From the NCBI RefSeq assembly GCF_000972785.3, contig NZ_CP011253.3, positions 3,534,001 to 3,598,000 on the forward strand: a stretch of 64,000 nt of DNA. The letters run 5' to 3'. How positions within the stretch are numbered: position 1 is the stretch's first letter; every line of letters begins with the position of its first letter. Of this stretch, positions 33,911-42,466 are shown one piece after another. The notes under the pieces were generated by a model. It was not told the origin of the DNA. It saw nothing but the letters and a program-made list of their open reading frames with translations, and made no database searches. Made by a program: the position numbers and the translations under genes. Source of the stretch: Pandoraea oxalativorans (GTDB lineage: Bacteria; Pseudomonadota; Gammaproteobacteria; Burkholderiales; Burkholderiaceae).

Positions 33911-34543
33911 TCACGGCAGCATCCGGCCGATGACCGGGTGGCGGTCGATCCACTGATGCTTGAGCGCACCGCCAATGTGCAACGCCAGCAGCGCGTAGAG
34001 CAGATAAGCGCAATAGGTGTGGACGTTGCCCAGCACCTCGTGCCAGTAGTCCTTGCTCGCGTCGCTCATGGCCATCAGAAAGCCCATGCGCGGGAACGGC
34101 ACGACACCGAACAGCACCAGCGGATGTGTCGACGCCGCCACCCACGCCGAGTCGTGCGCCCAGCCCGAGAGCGGCATCGCGAAAATCAGCACGTACAGCA
34201 GCCAGTGCACGAGATGCGCCGCAGCGCGTTCCCACGACGCGAAGACATGCGAGAGTTCGGGCGGACGGTGCGTCACGCGCCACAGAATGCGCAGGATCGC
34301 GAGACCCAGCACCGTGATGCCGACAGACTTGTGCAGATCGATCCAGAAACGTACGTCGATCTTCTCCAATGTGGCGTCCGGCAGCAAGGCAATCGTCTGA
34401 CCGATCGCGACGTTACCGAGCATCAGCAACGCCACCGCCCAATGCAGCAGCATGGCGACGCGTGTGTACTTGGGGTCTTCATACAGGGCGATGCGAGGCT
34501 TTTGCGCCGGCGCGGATGACATGGAGGGGGGCAAGGAATTCAC
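33911..34543 (-). CDS. cytochrome b561 family membrane protein, second copy
   Basis: The product is 210 residues from a GTG at 34543 with AGGA eight bases upstream. An ATG at 34522 lacks a ribosome site. Four membrane helices carry heme histidines (AMLLHWAVALLMLGNVAIGQ, IDLHKSVGITVLGLAILRIL, AHLVHWLLYVLIFAMPLSGW, NVHTYCAYLLYALLALHIGG). The length and the ALYEDPKYTRV start match the CybB-type quinol-oxidising group. It is upstream of and nearly overlaps the glycosyltransferase gene, with no obvious functional link. Confidence 0.88.
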   Translation of the reverse strand: MNSLPPSMSSAPAQKPRIALYEDPKYTRVAMLLHWAVALLMLGNVAIGQTIALLPDATLEKIDVRFWIDLHKSVGITVLGLAILRILWRVTHRPPELSHVFASWERAAAHLVHWLLYVLIFAMPLSGWAHDSAWVAASTHPLVLFGVVPFPRMGFLMAMSDASKDYWHEVLGNVHTYCAYLLYALLALHIGGALKHQWIDRHPVIGRMLP

Positions 34544-34810
34544 GTTTGACGTCCTGAAAATGCACTGAAAGATGATTGCATAACGCCAGTTGAAGCGCAC
34601 TTATTCCCGCATTGCCGCAAAAATGTTGTTACCGGACATTACCCCGGCTTTTGACGGCGTGCACGGCGCCCATCCACGAAAACCGTCTGCCGGTCGACAT
34701 TTGCGTTTCACTCGCCATTGTCTGTCTTGCGAGGCCGTCATAAAACCGCGATGATCGGGCATTCCGTGTGCAGCGAGCGATCGACTGTGCCGCCCTCAGG
34801 AGACAATCCC

Positions 34811-35635
34811 ATGCCACGCAGCACCGCCGAAAAACGCGCCGCGTTTCGCGAACTTCACCTTGCCGGCTGCTTTGTGATCCCGAACCCATGGGACGCGGGC
34901 AGCGCGCGCTATCTCGAACACGCCGGATTCCAGGCCATTGCGTCGACCAGCTCGGGCTTTGCGTGGTCCACCGCGCGCCCCGACAACGGTGTGACGCGCG
35001 AGCTCGTGCTGGCGCATCTGCGCATGCTGGTCGAGGCCACCGACCTGCCGGTGAATGCCGACTTCGAAAGCGGCTTCGGCGAGACGCCGGACGACGTCGC
35101 GCAGAGCGTCAAGCTGGCGGTGGCGACTGGCGTAGCCGGTTTGTCCATCGAAGACACCACGGGCGACGCCAATGAACCGCTCTTCCCGCTCGACGAAGCG
35201 GTCGCACGCATGAAGGCCGCACGTCGCGCCATCGACGAAACCGGCGGCGATACCTTGCTCGTCGGTCGTGCAGAGAACTTCTTTGCAGGTGTGCCCGATC
35301 TTGACGACGCCATCCGACGGCTACAAGCCTATGCCGAAGCGGGGGCGGACTGCCTGTATGCGCCGGGCATCCAGTCCGAAGCCCAAATCCGTGCCGTGGT
35401 GGCCGCAGTCGCGCCCAAACCCGTCAACATGCTGATCGGTGCGACGTCGCCTTTCACGTTGCAGGCGCTGGCGAGTCTCGGCGTACGACGCGTGAGCGTG
35501 GGGGGTGCGCTCGCCCGCTCGGCGTGGGGCGGCTTCATGCACGCGGCGCAGGCGCTGGCCGAAGGCCGCTTCGATGGCTTCGACGGCGCGGCCAGCGGCG
35601 CAACGCTCAACGGCCTGTTTCGTCAGGGCGAGTGA
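34811..35635 (+). CDS. isocitrate lyase/PEP mutase superfamily protein
   Basis: The product is 274 residues from the ATG at 34811 (AGGAG upstream). It has the superfamily's (beta/alpha)8 pattern: LAGCFVIPNPWDAGSARYLE, ASTSSGFAWSTARPDNGVTR, LPVNADFESGFGETPDDV, GLSIEDTTGDANEPLFPLDE, LVGRAENFFAG and AGADCLYAPGI. The catalytic KKCGH-type loop of isocitrate lyase and methylisocitrate lyase is absent. It belongs to the broad oxaloacetate/phosphonopyruvate group of uncertain substrate. It is 181 bases upstream of the class II aldolase gene. Confidence 0.82.
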   Translation: MPRSTAEKRAAFRELHLAGCFVIPNPWDAGSARYLEHAGFQAIASTSSGFAWSTARPDNGVTRELVLAHLRMLVEATDLPVNADFESGFGETPDDVAQSVKLAVATGVAGLSIEDTTGDANEPLFPLDEAVARMKAARRAIDETGGDTLLVGRAENFFAGVPDLDDAIRRLQAYAEAGADCLYAPGIQSEAQIRAVVAAVAPKPVNMLIGATSPFTLQALASLGVRRVSVGGALARSAWGGFMHAAQALAEGRFDGFDGAASGATLNGLFRQGE

Positions 35636-35815
35636 GCAAGAGGAGGCCTGAATCACACGATGGCGCGGCGAGTCGATATCCAGTGACTTTTCGTCGATGG
35701 ACGTTGCCGTGCACGTCCGGAGACAATGCCCCGTCAGCCGATGCCCCCGCGACGCGACGCCATTCGGGGCGCGCCGACGACAGCGGGCACGGCGTCCCCC
35801 TTCGACGGAGCGCCC

Positions 35816-36625
35816 ATGAATTCCCCGCACAATAGCTTTGCCGCCTTCGCCATCCCCACACCGCTCGGCGCGCCACTGCCAAAGCCCCGCGTATTCGAAA
35901 GCGTCGAAGAAGAGCGCGTCGACCGGAAGCTGCGGCTGGCGGTCGCGTTCCGCATCTTCGCGCGCTTCGGGCTGGCCGAAGGTATCGCCGGGCACATCAC
36001 CGTGCGCGACCCCGAGTTCCACGACCGCTTCTGGGTCAATCGCTACGCACAGCACTTTTCGTCGATCCACCCGGACGACCTGATTCTCGTCGACGAGGCC
36101 GGTGGCCTGCATCACGGCGAAGGCCCGGTCAACGCCGCCGCCATGGCGATCCACGCCGGGATCCACGCCACGCTGCCCCATGTGACGGCCGCCGCGCACA
36201 CGCACACCACGCACGGGCGCGCCTTCTCTGCGCGCACGCGCGAACTCTCCCCCATCAATCAGGAAGCGTGTCTGTTCTACGACGATCACGTGCTGTTTCG
36301 CGGCGACGTGCTGGTGCTCGGTGCCGACGAAGGACGCCGCATCGCGCAGTCGATGGGCCACAAGCGCGCGGCGGTACTGCTCAATCATGGCTTGCTGACG
36401 GTCGGCTCGTCGGTCGACGCCGCCGCCTATCGCTTTCTCGCGATGGAGCGTTGCGCGCAAGTGCAGTTACTCGCCGAAGCGGCCGGCCCGCTGGAAGTCC
36501 TCTCCGACGCCGAAGCCCGCGAGGTCTTCCGTCTGCTCGGTTCGGACTACGTCGCATGGCTCGGGTATCAGGGCCTCTACGAGCAGGTGCTGCGCGAGCA
36601 CCCGGACCTGATGTCGGCACGTTGA
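35816..36625 (+). CDS. class II aldolase/adducin family protein
   Basis: The product is 269 residues from the ATG at 35816 (GGAG upstream). The family metal-site histidines are visible in GIAGHITVRDPEFHDRFW, AAHTHTTHGRAFSARTRELS and LNHGLLTVGSSVDAAAYRFL. Family members include L-fuculose-phosphate aldolases and related enzymes acting on many small substrates. This subgroup (SIHPDDLILVDEAGG) is common in Burkholderiales and its substrate is unknown. The gene ends ten bases from the convergent LysR gene. Confidence 0.88.
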   Translation: MNSPHNSFAAFAIPTPLGAPLPKPRVFESVEEERVDRKLRLAVAFRIFARFGLAEGIAGHITVRDPEFHDRFWVNRYAQHFSSIHPDDLILVDEAGGLHHGEGPVNAAAMAIHAGIHATLPHVTAAAHTHTTHGRAFSARTRELSPINQEACLFYDDHVLFRGDVLVLGADEGRRIAQSMGHKRAAVLLNHGLLTVGSSVDAAAYRFLAMERCAQVQLLAEAAGPLEVLSDAEAREVFRLLGSDYVAWLGYQGLYEQVLREHPDLMSAR

Positions 36626-36635
36626 AGACGACTGT

Positions 36636-37562
36636 CTACCGGCGTTCGGCGAGATATCGGTCGACGGCGTTGCGTAGCCACGCATCGAACTGGCGCAACG
36701 GTGCCCAGTCGCGACGCTGCGCAGGATAGGAGAAGTAGATGGTCTGTGGGTTGGCGAGTGTGTGCGCGTGCGCTTGCACCAACGCGCCGCTCACCATTTC
36801 GCGCTCGATTAACACGCGCGGCAGCAGGGCGACGCCCAGCCCGGCCACCGCTGCGTTGATCGCCATCACGAACATGTCGTAGCGCTGCGCACTGCGCTGT
36901 GGCTTGATGTCGGCAGCGTTCGCACCGTCTTGCAGACCTTGCGAGGCGAACCAGTCGTCCCACGCGCGCGGCAGGTCGCGCGGGCAAATCCATGAGTGCT
37001 CGGCAATCTGCTCGAGCGACAACGACGCCCTCCCGTCAAGCAGACGTGGTGCAGCCACCAGCACGAGCGAATCGTCGGTGACGAGCGCCGTACCGGGCAT
37101 GCCGGGCCATAGGCGCGTGCTGAAGTAGATCGCGGCGTCGAACGCAGAGTCGTCGAAGAAGACGGGCTGATCGCGCCCGAGAATATGCAGACGCACGTCG
37201 CGTGTGTTCGCGTAGAAGTCGTCCAGTCGTGGAATGAGCCACTGCGCGGCAAACGTCACACCGACGGCGATTTCCAATTCGGTCTCTCGCCCCTGCTGCA
37301 CGACGTCCAGCGTATCGCGGCGAATCTGATCGAGATGCACACGAATGCGTTTGGCGTATTCGGCCCCGGCAGCGGTGAGCACGAGCCGTTGCTTCACCCG
37401 CTCGAACAACGGCACGCCCAGATGCTTCTCCAACTCCCCGACCCGCTTGCAGACGGCGCCGTGCGTGAGCGCAAGCTCTTGGGCCGCGGTGGCGAAGTTC
37501 TGGTGACGGGCGCTGGCCTCGAAGGCCTGCAACGCCGAGAGGCTGGGAACGCCCAGACGCAT
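36636..37562 (-). CDS. LysR-family regulator (GcvA-like)
   Basis: The product is 308 residues. The N-terminal helix-turn-helix (SLSALQAFEASARHQNFATA, then LALTHGAVCKRVGELEKHLG) and the effector domain (ITTx-like fold with AINAAVAGLGVALLPRVLIE) are typical. Q-N-F-A-T-A is the GcvA-type signature. The gene is downstream of and on the same strand as the NarK-like gene, with a terminator between. Targets cannot be read from the sequence; the convergent class II aldolase is a neighbour rather than an obvious target. Confidence 0.9.
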   Translation of the reverse strand: MRLGVPSLSALQAFEASARHQNFATAAQELALTHGAVCKRVGELEKHLGVPLFERVKQRLVLTAAGAEYAKRIRVHLDQIRRDTLDVVQQGRETELEIAVGVTFAAQWLIPRLDDFYANTRDVRLHILGRDQPVFFDDSAFDAAIYFSTRLWPGMPGTALVTDDSLVLVAAPRLLDGRASLSLEQIAEHSWICPRDLPRAWDDWFASQGLQDGANAADIKPQRSAQRYDMFVMAINAAVAGLGVALLPRVLIEREMVSGALVQAHAHTLANPQTIYFSYPAQRRDWAPLRQFDAWLRNAVDRYLAERR

Positions 37563-37619
37563 GACGACTCCTGCGGGAAAACGATGTTGCCCGACAGTCT
37601 ATGCGAAGCCGCGCGCGCA

Positions 37620-37655
37620 AACAAAACAGCCCGTCGAGCCGAGGCATCGACGGGC
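37620..37655 (-). terminator. intrinsic terminator after the NarK-like gene
   Basis: On the minus strand a 9-bp stem (GCCCGTCGA / TCGACGGGC, arms 37629-37637 and 37647-37655) is followed by TGTTTTGTTT. It lies 28 bases after the transporter stop and before the LysR gene. Confidence 0.78.
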
Positions 37656-37682
37656 CGCAAGCGATTCATCAGCAAATCGCAC

Positions 37683-39071
37683 TTACTCCACGTGCGCCAC
37701 ACCGCCCGCGAGGACCGCACCGCCGGGCACCTCCTTGGGCAGCGCCCACGACATCCAGTGCGTGCGCAGCACGACAACCAGCAAGAACGCGAGCGCGGCC
37801 AGCGCACCGAAGGTGGCGAACCCCATCTGATAGCTACCCGTCGATTCCTTGGCGATACCCATGATGACCGGCAGATAGAAGCCGCCGATACCGCCCGCCG
37901 CACCGATGATGCCCGACATCAGGCCCGTCTTGCCTTGCCAGCGTTGCGGCACGAGCTGGAACGTGGCACCGTTGCCGAGACCGAAGCACAGGTAGACCAG
38001 CACCAGCAACGCAATGCCCGCCCCTTGCGGCGGCATCCATGCGGCAAACACGAAGTCGATGACGGAGATCGCTGCGAGCAATAGCACGAGCGCGCGCACG
38101 CCGGAAATGCGGTCGGCCACCAGACCGCCGATGGGACGCACCAGCGCACCGAGGAACGCGAGCAGCGACATGAACAGACCCGCTTCCAGACGCGGCATGC
38201 CGTAGAGCGAAATCAGCAGCGTCGTGACATAGGACGACATGCCCACGAAGCCACCGAAGGTGATGCTGTAGACGAGCATGATGACCCACGTGTCGCGCTC
38301 GCCCAGCACACCGCGATAGTGACGCGGCAGCACGGCGATGGCGAGCAGCGCGCCCAACACCGGCAGCAACAGCACCCCGGCCTTGCCTTCGCCGAAGGCG
38401 CCCGCGTGCACGCACAGCACCAGCGCTATGAGACCGAACACGGTGATGAAGAAGCTTGAGAACGCGCGCGGCGCACTGCCCGACTTCACGCCCTGATCCT
38501 TCGCCCAGAACACCAGCGCCAACGCCGCGAGCGCCAGCAACGGGAGCGCCGCACCGGCCGCGTGTGCCCAGCCGTAATGCTCGGCCAGCCCGGGGAACAT
38601 GAAACCGTCGAGTACTGCGCCGACGTTGCCCGCCGCCGCAAGACCGAGCACAAGCCCCTGCACCTTCGGCGGATAGTTGCTGCCTGCCATGGGCAGCGCC
38701 ACGGCGAAGCTTGCACCGCCGACACCGAGGAACACGCCGAGCACGAGCAACAGCGTGTACGACGGGGTGCCCGGCATCAACAGCAGCACGACCGACGGAA
38801 TGGCCGAGAGCGTCAGCCCCATCAATGCGATTTTGCGACCGTCACAGGCTTGATAGAGATTGCCCAGCGTGACGCGCAGAATGGCTGCGCCCAGCACCGG
38901 CACCGCGACGAGGAAACCGGTCTGCGCGGGCGTCATCGCAATGTCCTTGCCGATGAACGGGGCCAGCGGGCCGAGCATCACCCAGACGGTGAAACCGGTG
39001 TCGAAGTAGAGAAAACACGCAACCAGCGCGCGCCAGTTGCCACTTTTCAACGATTGCGTGAGCGTGCTCAT
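37683..39071 (-). CDS. NarK-type nitrate/nitrite transporter (MFS)
   Basis: The product is 462 residues from the ATG at 39071 (GAGG upstream), with about 12 membrane helices. NarK signatures are visible: FLYFDTGFTVWVMLGPLAPF, GFLVAVPVLGAAILRVTLGN, GVGGASFAVALPMAGSNYPP and YITFGGFVGMS-like (VYSITFGGFVGMSSYVTT). The conserved NarK Arg/Gly motifs are present in these. It would exchange nitrate and nitrite or import nitrate by proton symport. No nitrate reductase genes are next to it. The leader carries a strong hairpin plus T run just before the start. Confidence 0.85.
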   Translation of the reverse strand: MSTLTQSLKSGNWRALVACFLYFDTGFTVWVMLGPLAPFIGKDIAMTPAQTGFLVAVPVLGAAILRVTLGNLYQACDGRKIALMGLTLSAIPSVVLLLMPGTPSYTLLLVLGVFLGVGGASFAVALPMAGSNYPPKVQGLVLGLAAAGNVGAVLDGFMFPGLAEHYGWAHAAGAALPLLALAALALVFWAKDQGVKSGSAPRAFSSFFITVFGLIALVLCVHAGAFGEGKAGVLLLPVLGALLAIAVLPRHYRGVLGERDTWVIMLVYSITFGGFVGMSSYVTTLLISLYGMPRLEAGLFMSLLAFLGALVRPIGGLVADRISGVRALVLLLAAISVIDFVFAAWMPPQGAGIALLVLVYLCFGLGNGATFQLVPQRWQGKTGLMSGIIGAAGGIGGFYLPVIMGIAKESTGSYQMGFATFGALAALAFLLVVVLRTHWMSWALPKEVPGGAVLAGGVAHVE

Positions 39072-39095
39072 GGATAGCCTCGTGTTCGTGTGCCG

Positions 39096-39198
39096 AAAAA
39101 AAGGCGTCCCGAAGCCGTGCATCCATGAACGGACGCGTGGCTTCGGGACGCCGTTGCCCCGAAAACCCCGCGTTTGCGGGGCCCTGCATGCGGTGCAG
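39096..39198 (-). promoter_or_regulatory. tandem hairpins with terminator in the narK-like leader
   Basis: On the minus strand, three hairpins precede the transporter start: CTGCA/TGCAG (39184-39198), CCCCGC/GCGGGG followed by TTTT (39166-39181), and a perfect 14-bp stem GGCGTCCCGAAGCC/GGCTTCGGGACGCC (39103-39152) followed by seven T residues (39096-39102). The loop of the last can form an inner stem with a six-base loop. The T run ends 24 bases before the ATG, and the upstream gene is divergent. The likely reading is transcription attenuation. Confidence 0.6.
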
Positions 39199-39603
39199 AA
39201 AATTCGCTTGTCTTCCACTCAGCCGTCATTGGCCTTATGCAATCGTTAGCAAGTGGCGTGCCAAGTGGGTGTCGCGTACGAAGGAGATCGGCGCGAAGGT
39301 CCTTGCGACGGGGCTTTCAGGGATATCGAAGGTGTTACTGAACGTGTTCGCGCAAGCGATGGGATGGAAAAACCCGAACGCAGCGGATGACATCGCAACG
39401 GGCACAATGCCGCATCGCGATGCGGCGGCGCACCATTAGCGTGCGTCGTCCTGCTGATCGGACTAGGTGTTCGGACAAACGGGTGACCGTTTCCGAATGG
39501 CCGGTCCATTACAGTTCAGGCACTATCCGACCGTTAAGCCACTGAGCCTGACTGTTTGCGCTGCGGCGGTCGGCAAGAACAACAACATTCCGGGAAATCT
39601 CGC
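39199..39603. other. intergenic region between the NarK-like and CPBP genes
   Basis: Besides divergent promoters, this region contains an open plus-strand frame ending with TAG at 39437-39439. Its middle part reads KWRAKWVSRTKEIGAKVLAT then GLSGISKVLLNVFAQAMGW, a cationic amphipathic sequence with normal GC3. The only ATG in that frame (39188) has no ribosome site and sits inside the leader hairpins of the neighbouring gene. I do not call it a gene but flag it. No RNA gene is apparent. Confidence 0.35.
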
Positions 39604-41433
39604 GTGTCTCGCTTCTTTCTTTGTCTGACGCTGGCGGTACTCGGCCTCCTGCCGCTCTCCCCCGCCTTCTCTGCGTCTTCGGCCACCGGTGCCTCCCCGG
39701 CAAGCAACCCGCTGCTCAATCAGCAAGGGATGATGCAACGTGTCGACGACGCCTCTTACGCCAAGTACCGGGAGATCGTCGCCACATTCGACGCCGCCAT
39801 CCGTGCGCAGCAGGGCGACGTAGCACTTGCGCTCGCACGCTGCCAGTTCATGCGCAATTACGCGTGGGCCGAAGATCTGCAATGGGCCGAGAAGGCGCAG
39901 TCGAACCTGAAGGTCTGTCTGCAGAATCTGAAGGAAAAATTCACCGACGACCCGGAAGTGTCGGTATCGCTGATGGAGAACGTCTACGGCAAAGACGCTG
40001 TGGCGCAAGGCGAAGCACTACTGCCCAAAGCCAGGAAGTGGCCAGCGGAGTATCGCGCGCGTCTGCACGCTGCGCTCTCCAATGCGTATCAAGGCACTCA
40101 GGACAAACGCAACGCCGGTGTTCAGGCCGTAGAAGCGGCAGAACTGTCGCCCGACACCCCTGTGTTGCTCACCGCCGTGCGGCATCTCGCCACCACCGGC
40201 GAGAAGACGGAAGCACGACGACTGCTGATGGATGCCCCCACACCGAAGTTCGTCTGGCAAGCCACCAGCCGCATCAACACTGCGCTCGACGTGCTGCCAG
40301 GCCCCACGGCACGCGATCTGCTGTTGAGGATGCAAACGGCCGGGTTGAAGATCGATCCGTACACCAGCGCTCGCGCCTTCCTTCAGGCCGGTGACGCGGC
40401 CAGCGCACAGCGCACGCTCGCCGAGACGAAGCCCGATGCACCGGAGTCGGCGCAGAACCGTGCATTACGACTCTCGGTCGCGCTCGCTGCGCGCGACGGC
40501 AAGGCCGCCGCCGCTGCGATCCAGTCGTCGCTCGAATACGACAAGGGCAACCGCTGGCCACTGGCACAGTCGTACGCCGTGCTGATGAGCATCGACCCGG
40601 CCGCCGGAATGCGCTTCGCCTTCGCCGGGTTGATGCTCACGCTGCTGAGCGTCGGCCTTTGCATCGTGCTGTTCCCCGGCCTGCTGATGTTCCCGGTGCA
40701 TTACGTGGGCACGGTGCGCGCGCGCAAGGGGCGGCCGACGCCGCCGCTCTTCGAACGCATCGGCTTACGGCACGCGTGGTATGGACTCGCAGTGCTGTGT
40801 CTCACCACATGGGCCCTCCACGCGTTCGTCGTCAGCCAGTCGACGCAGACACATTCGGGCACGGCCCCCGTCATGGACACCCTGCTGCCCAAGCTGGCGC
40901 TGACACACTTCGCGACGCTCGGCATCGTCGTCCTGCTGCTGTCGCGCACGATGTGGCGGCTGGGGCGACGTCAGTGGACGAGCTCCGGCGAGTGGAAAGC
41001 GCGCTGGTTCATCTGGCCTGCCGCGCTGCTCGCGGTGTCGACGCTCGCCGCCTGGTACCTCGCGCATCACACGACGATGCACAACACCGAATTGCAGGCA
41101 TGGAACGAGTCCGTCGTGAAAGGCGCGATGCAATTGGGCGGCACGGGTCTGGCGCTCCTGCTGGTCGCCGTCGTCGTGCCGCTCGTCGAGGAATTCGTTT
41201 TCAGGGGATGCCTGCTCGGTGGCCTGACCCGGCATATGAGCTTCATCGCCGCCAACCTCTGGCAAGCGGTGATCTTCGCCTGCGTCCACTTCGATGCCAA
41301 ACACTTTCCGTTCCTCGTGATGTTCGGCCTCACCACCGGCTGGCTCGCCAAAAAGACCAACGGCCTGGCCGTGCCGATCGCCATGCACATGCTCAATAAC
41401 GCGATCTTTGTGCTGGTGGTGATGTCACGCTGA
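39604..41433 (+). CDS. CPBP-family intramembrane metalloprotease with TPR-like N-terminal region
   Basis: The product is 609 residues from a GTG at 39604 that precedes the signal peptide (FFLCLTLAVLGLLPLSPAFS); an ATG 16 codons upstream is possible. Residues about 35-340 are helical, TPR-like and probably periplasmic. Membrane helices begin around RFAFAGLMLTLLSVGLCIVL. The C-terminal CPBP (Abi) domain has the glutamate pair VPLVEEFVFRGCLLGGLTRH and the histidines in FACVHFDAKH and MHMLNN. CPBP enzymes cleave membrane-embedded peptides or act in bacteriocin immunity. Fusion to a long TPR-like region suggests recruitment of a partner. Confidence 0.83.
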   Translation: MSRFFLCLTLAVLGLLPLSPAFSASSATGASPASNPLLNQQGMMQRVDDASYAKYREIVATFDAAIRAQQGDVALALARCQFMRNYAWAEDLQWAEKAQSNLKVCLQNLKEKFTDDPEVSVSLMENVYGKDAVAQGEALLPKARKWPAEYRARLHAALSNAYQGTQDKRNAGVQAVEAAELSPDTPVLLTAVRHLATTGEKTEARRLLMDAPTPKFVWQATSRINTALDVLPGPTARDLLLRMQTAGLKIDPYTSARAFLQAGDAASAQRTLAETKPDAPESAQNRALRLSVALAARDGKAAAAAIQSSLEYDKGNRWPLAQSYAVLMSIDPAAGMRFAFAGLMLTLLSVGLCIVLFPGLLMFPVHYVGTVRARKGRPTPPLFERIGLRHAWYGLAVLCLTTWALHAFVVSQSTQTHSGTAPVMDTLLPKLALTHFATLGIVVLLLSRTMWRLGRRQWTSSGEWKARWFIWPAALLAVSTLAAWYLAHHTTMHNTELQAWNESVVKGAMQLGGTGLALLLVAVVVPLVEEFVFRGCLLGGLTRHMSFIAANLWQAVIFACVHFDAKHFPFLVMFGLTTGWLAKKTNGLAVPIAMHMLNNAIFVLVVMSR

Positions 41434-41536
41434 GCAGGCGGGGCCGAAGCGCGGCCCCATACCGCGCCAGTGCGGCGTGGGCGATAATCGTCGCACTCGC
41501 TTGCATTCCCGCCCGGCTGCGGTACGGACATCGCCC

Positions 41537-42208
41537 ATGAACACGAAGCTTTTCCCGCATCTCGTTCGCTTTCACCCGCGACTGCTCGTCGCCATCGCCG
41601 TCGGCGTGCTCGCCGGGCTGTTCGTGCAAGTGTTGGTGAGCGGCGAGTTCAGCACCGTCACCCGAATCCTGATCGGCTGGAATGCGGGCGCGTGGTCTTA
41701 TCTGGCGATGATCTGGTTCATGATGGTCACCGCCCCGAAGCGCAGCATCGAACGCTTTGCCGAACAGGAAGATCAGAGCGCCGCCCTCGTGCTCTCGGTG
41801 GTCAGCCTGTCGGCCATCGCGAGTGTGGCCGCCATCGTCCATGTGCTGGCGAGCGCCAAGGCAGGCGGCTCGCATCACGCGTCGGAGCATGTGCTGTTCG
41901 CAGCAGCCACGCTTATCGGCGGCTGGTTTCTCGTGCCGACGATCTACACACTCCACTACGCGCGTCTCTACTTCACCGATACCGAAACCCCGTACGCCCT
42001 CGCGTGGCCCGACAAGGACTGCGATCCGGATTACTGGGACTTCCTGTATTTCTCGTTCACCATCGCGGTGGCATCGCAGACCGCCGACATCGCCCTGAAA
42101 TCGCGCCGCATGCGACGCGCTACCCTCGCGCAAGCCATCCTCTCGTTTTTCTTCAATCTGGCGGTCCTCGGCCTGTCGATCAATATCGGCGCCGGGCTGC
42201 TCAGTTGA
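41537..42208 (+). CDS. DUF1345 membrane protein
   Basis: The product is 223 residues from the ATG at 41537, with about five membrane helices. The DUF1345 signature is present: TRILIGWNAGAWSYLAMIWF, FLVPTIYTLHYARLYFTDT, DPDYWDFLYFSFTIAVASQT and RRMRRATLAQAILSFFFNLA. The YWDFLYFSFTI stretch resembles the pore-loop region of two-helix ion channels, so a channel role is possible. Function not established. Confidence 0.82.
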   Translation: MNTKLFPHLVRFHPRLLVAIAVGVLAGLFVQVLVSGEFSTVTRILIGWNAGAWSYLAMIWFMMVTAPKRSIERFAEQEDQSAALVLSVVSLSAIASVAAIVHVLASAKAGGSHHASEHVLFAAATLIGGWFLVPTIYTLHYARLYFTDTETPYALAWPDKDCDPDYWDFLYFSFTIAVASQTADIALKSRRMRRATLAQAILSFFFNLAVLGLSINIGAGLLS

Positions 42209-42216
42209 ACGTCTGC

Positions 42217-42243
42217 ACGCGCCTGCGTTCGCGGCAGGCGCGT
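42217..42243 (+). terminator. hairpin after the DUF1345 gene (possible terminator)
   Basis: A 10-bp perfect stem (ACGCGCCTGC / GCAGGCGCGT, arms 42217-42226 and 42234-42243) lies nine bases after the DUF1345 stop. No T tract follows, so it is a weak or factor-assisted terminator. Confidence 0.45.
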
Positions 42244-42405
42244 CGCCCTGTGGCATGACGCCGCACCGCCTGCGGACATAAACGCCTTTAAAAACATACA
42301 AATAGATCGCACCATTGACGGATCGCATCCCGTGGCAATGCGCCACATGTGACGACTTGTCACGCATGCTGCGTCGCAGCAACGCCTAATATGCATGCAA
42401 ACAAG

Positions 42406-42430
42406 TGGTGATATCTCGTTAATTTCACCA
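42406..42430. promoter_or_regulatory. candidate operator upstream of the bd oxidase genes
   Basis: TGGTGA (42406-42411) and TCACCA (42425-42430) form an inverted repeat with a 13-base AT-rich spacer, 37 to 61 bases before the cioA start. The position overlaps the expected promoter, so a repressor could act here. It does not match the FNR/ANR consensus. Confidence 0.35.
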
Positions 42431-42466
42431 TACAAGACAGGTTTAATTGCATACATAGAGCGCAAC

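Noticed and set aside
39103..39152. ANTAR-type hexaloop hairpin in the NarK-like leader
   Set aside because: The inner loop GUUCAU has six bases but lacks the A at position 1 and G at position 4 that ANTAR targets share, so only a generic attenuator is claimed.
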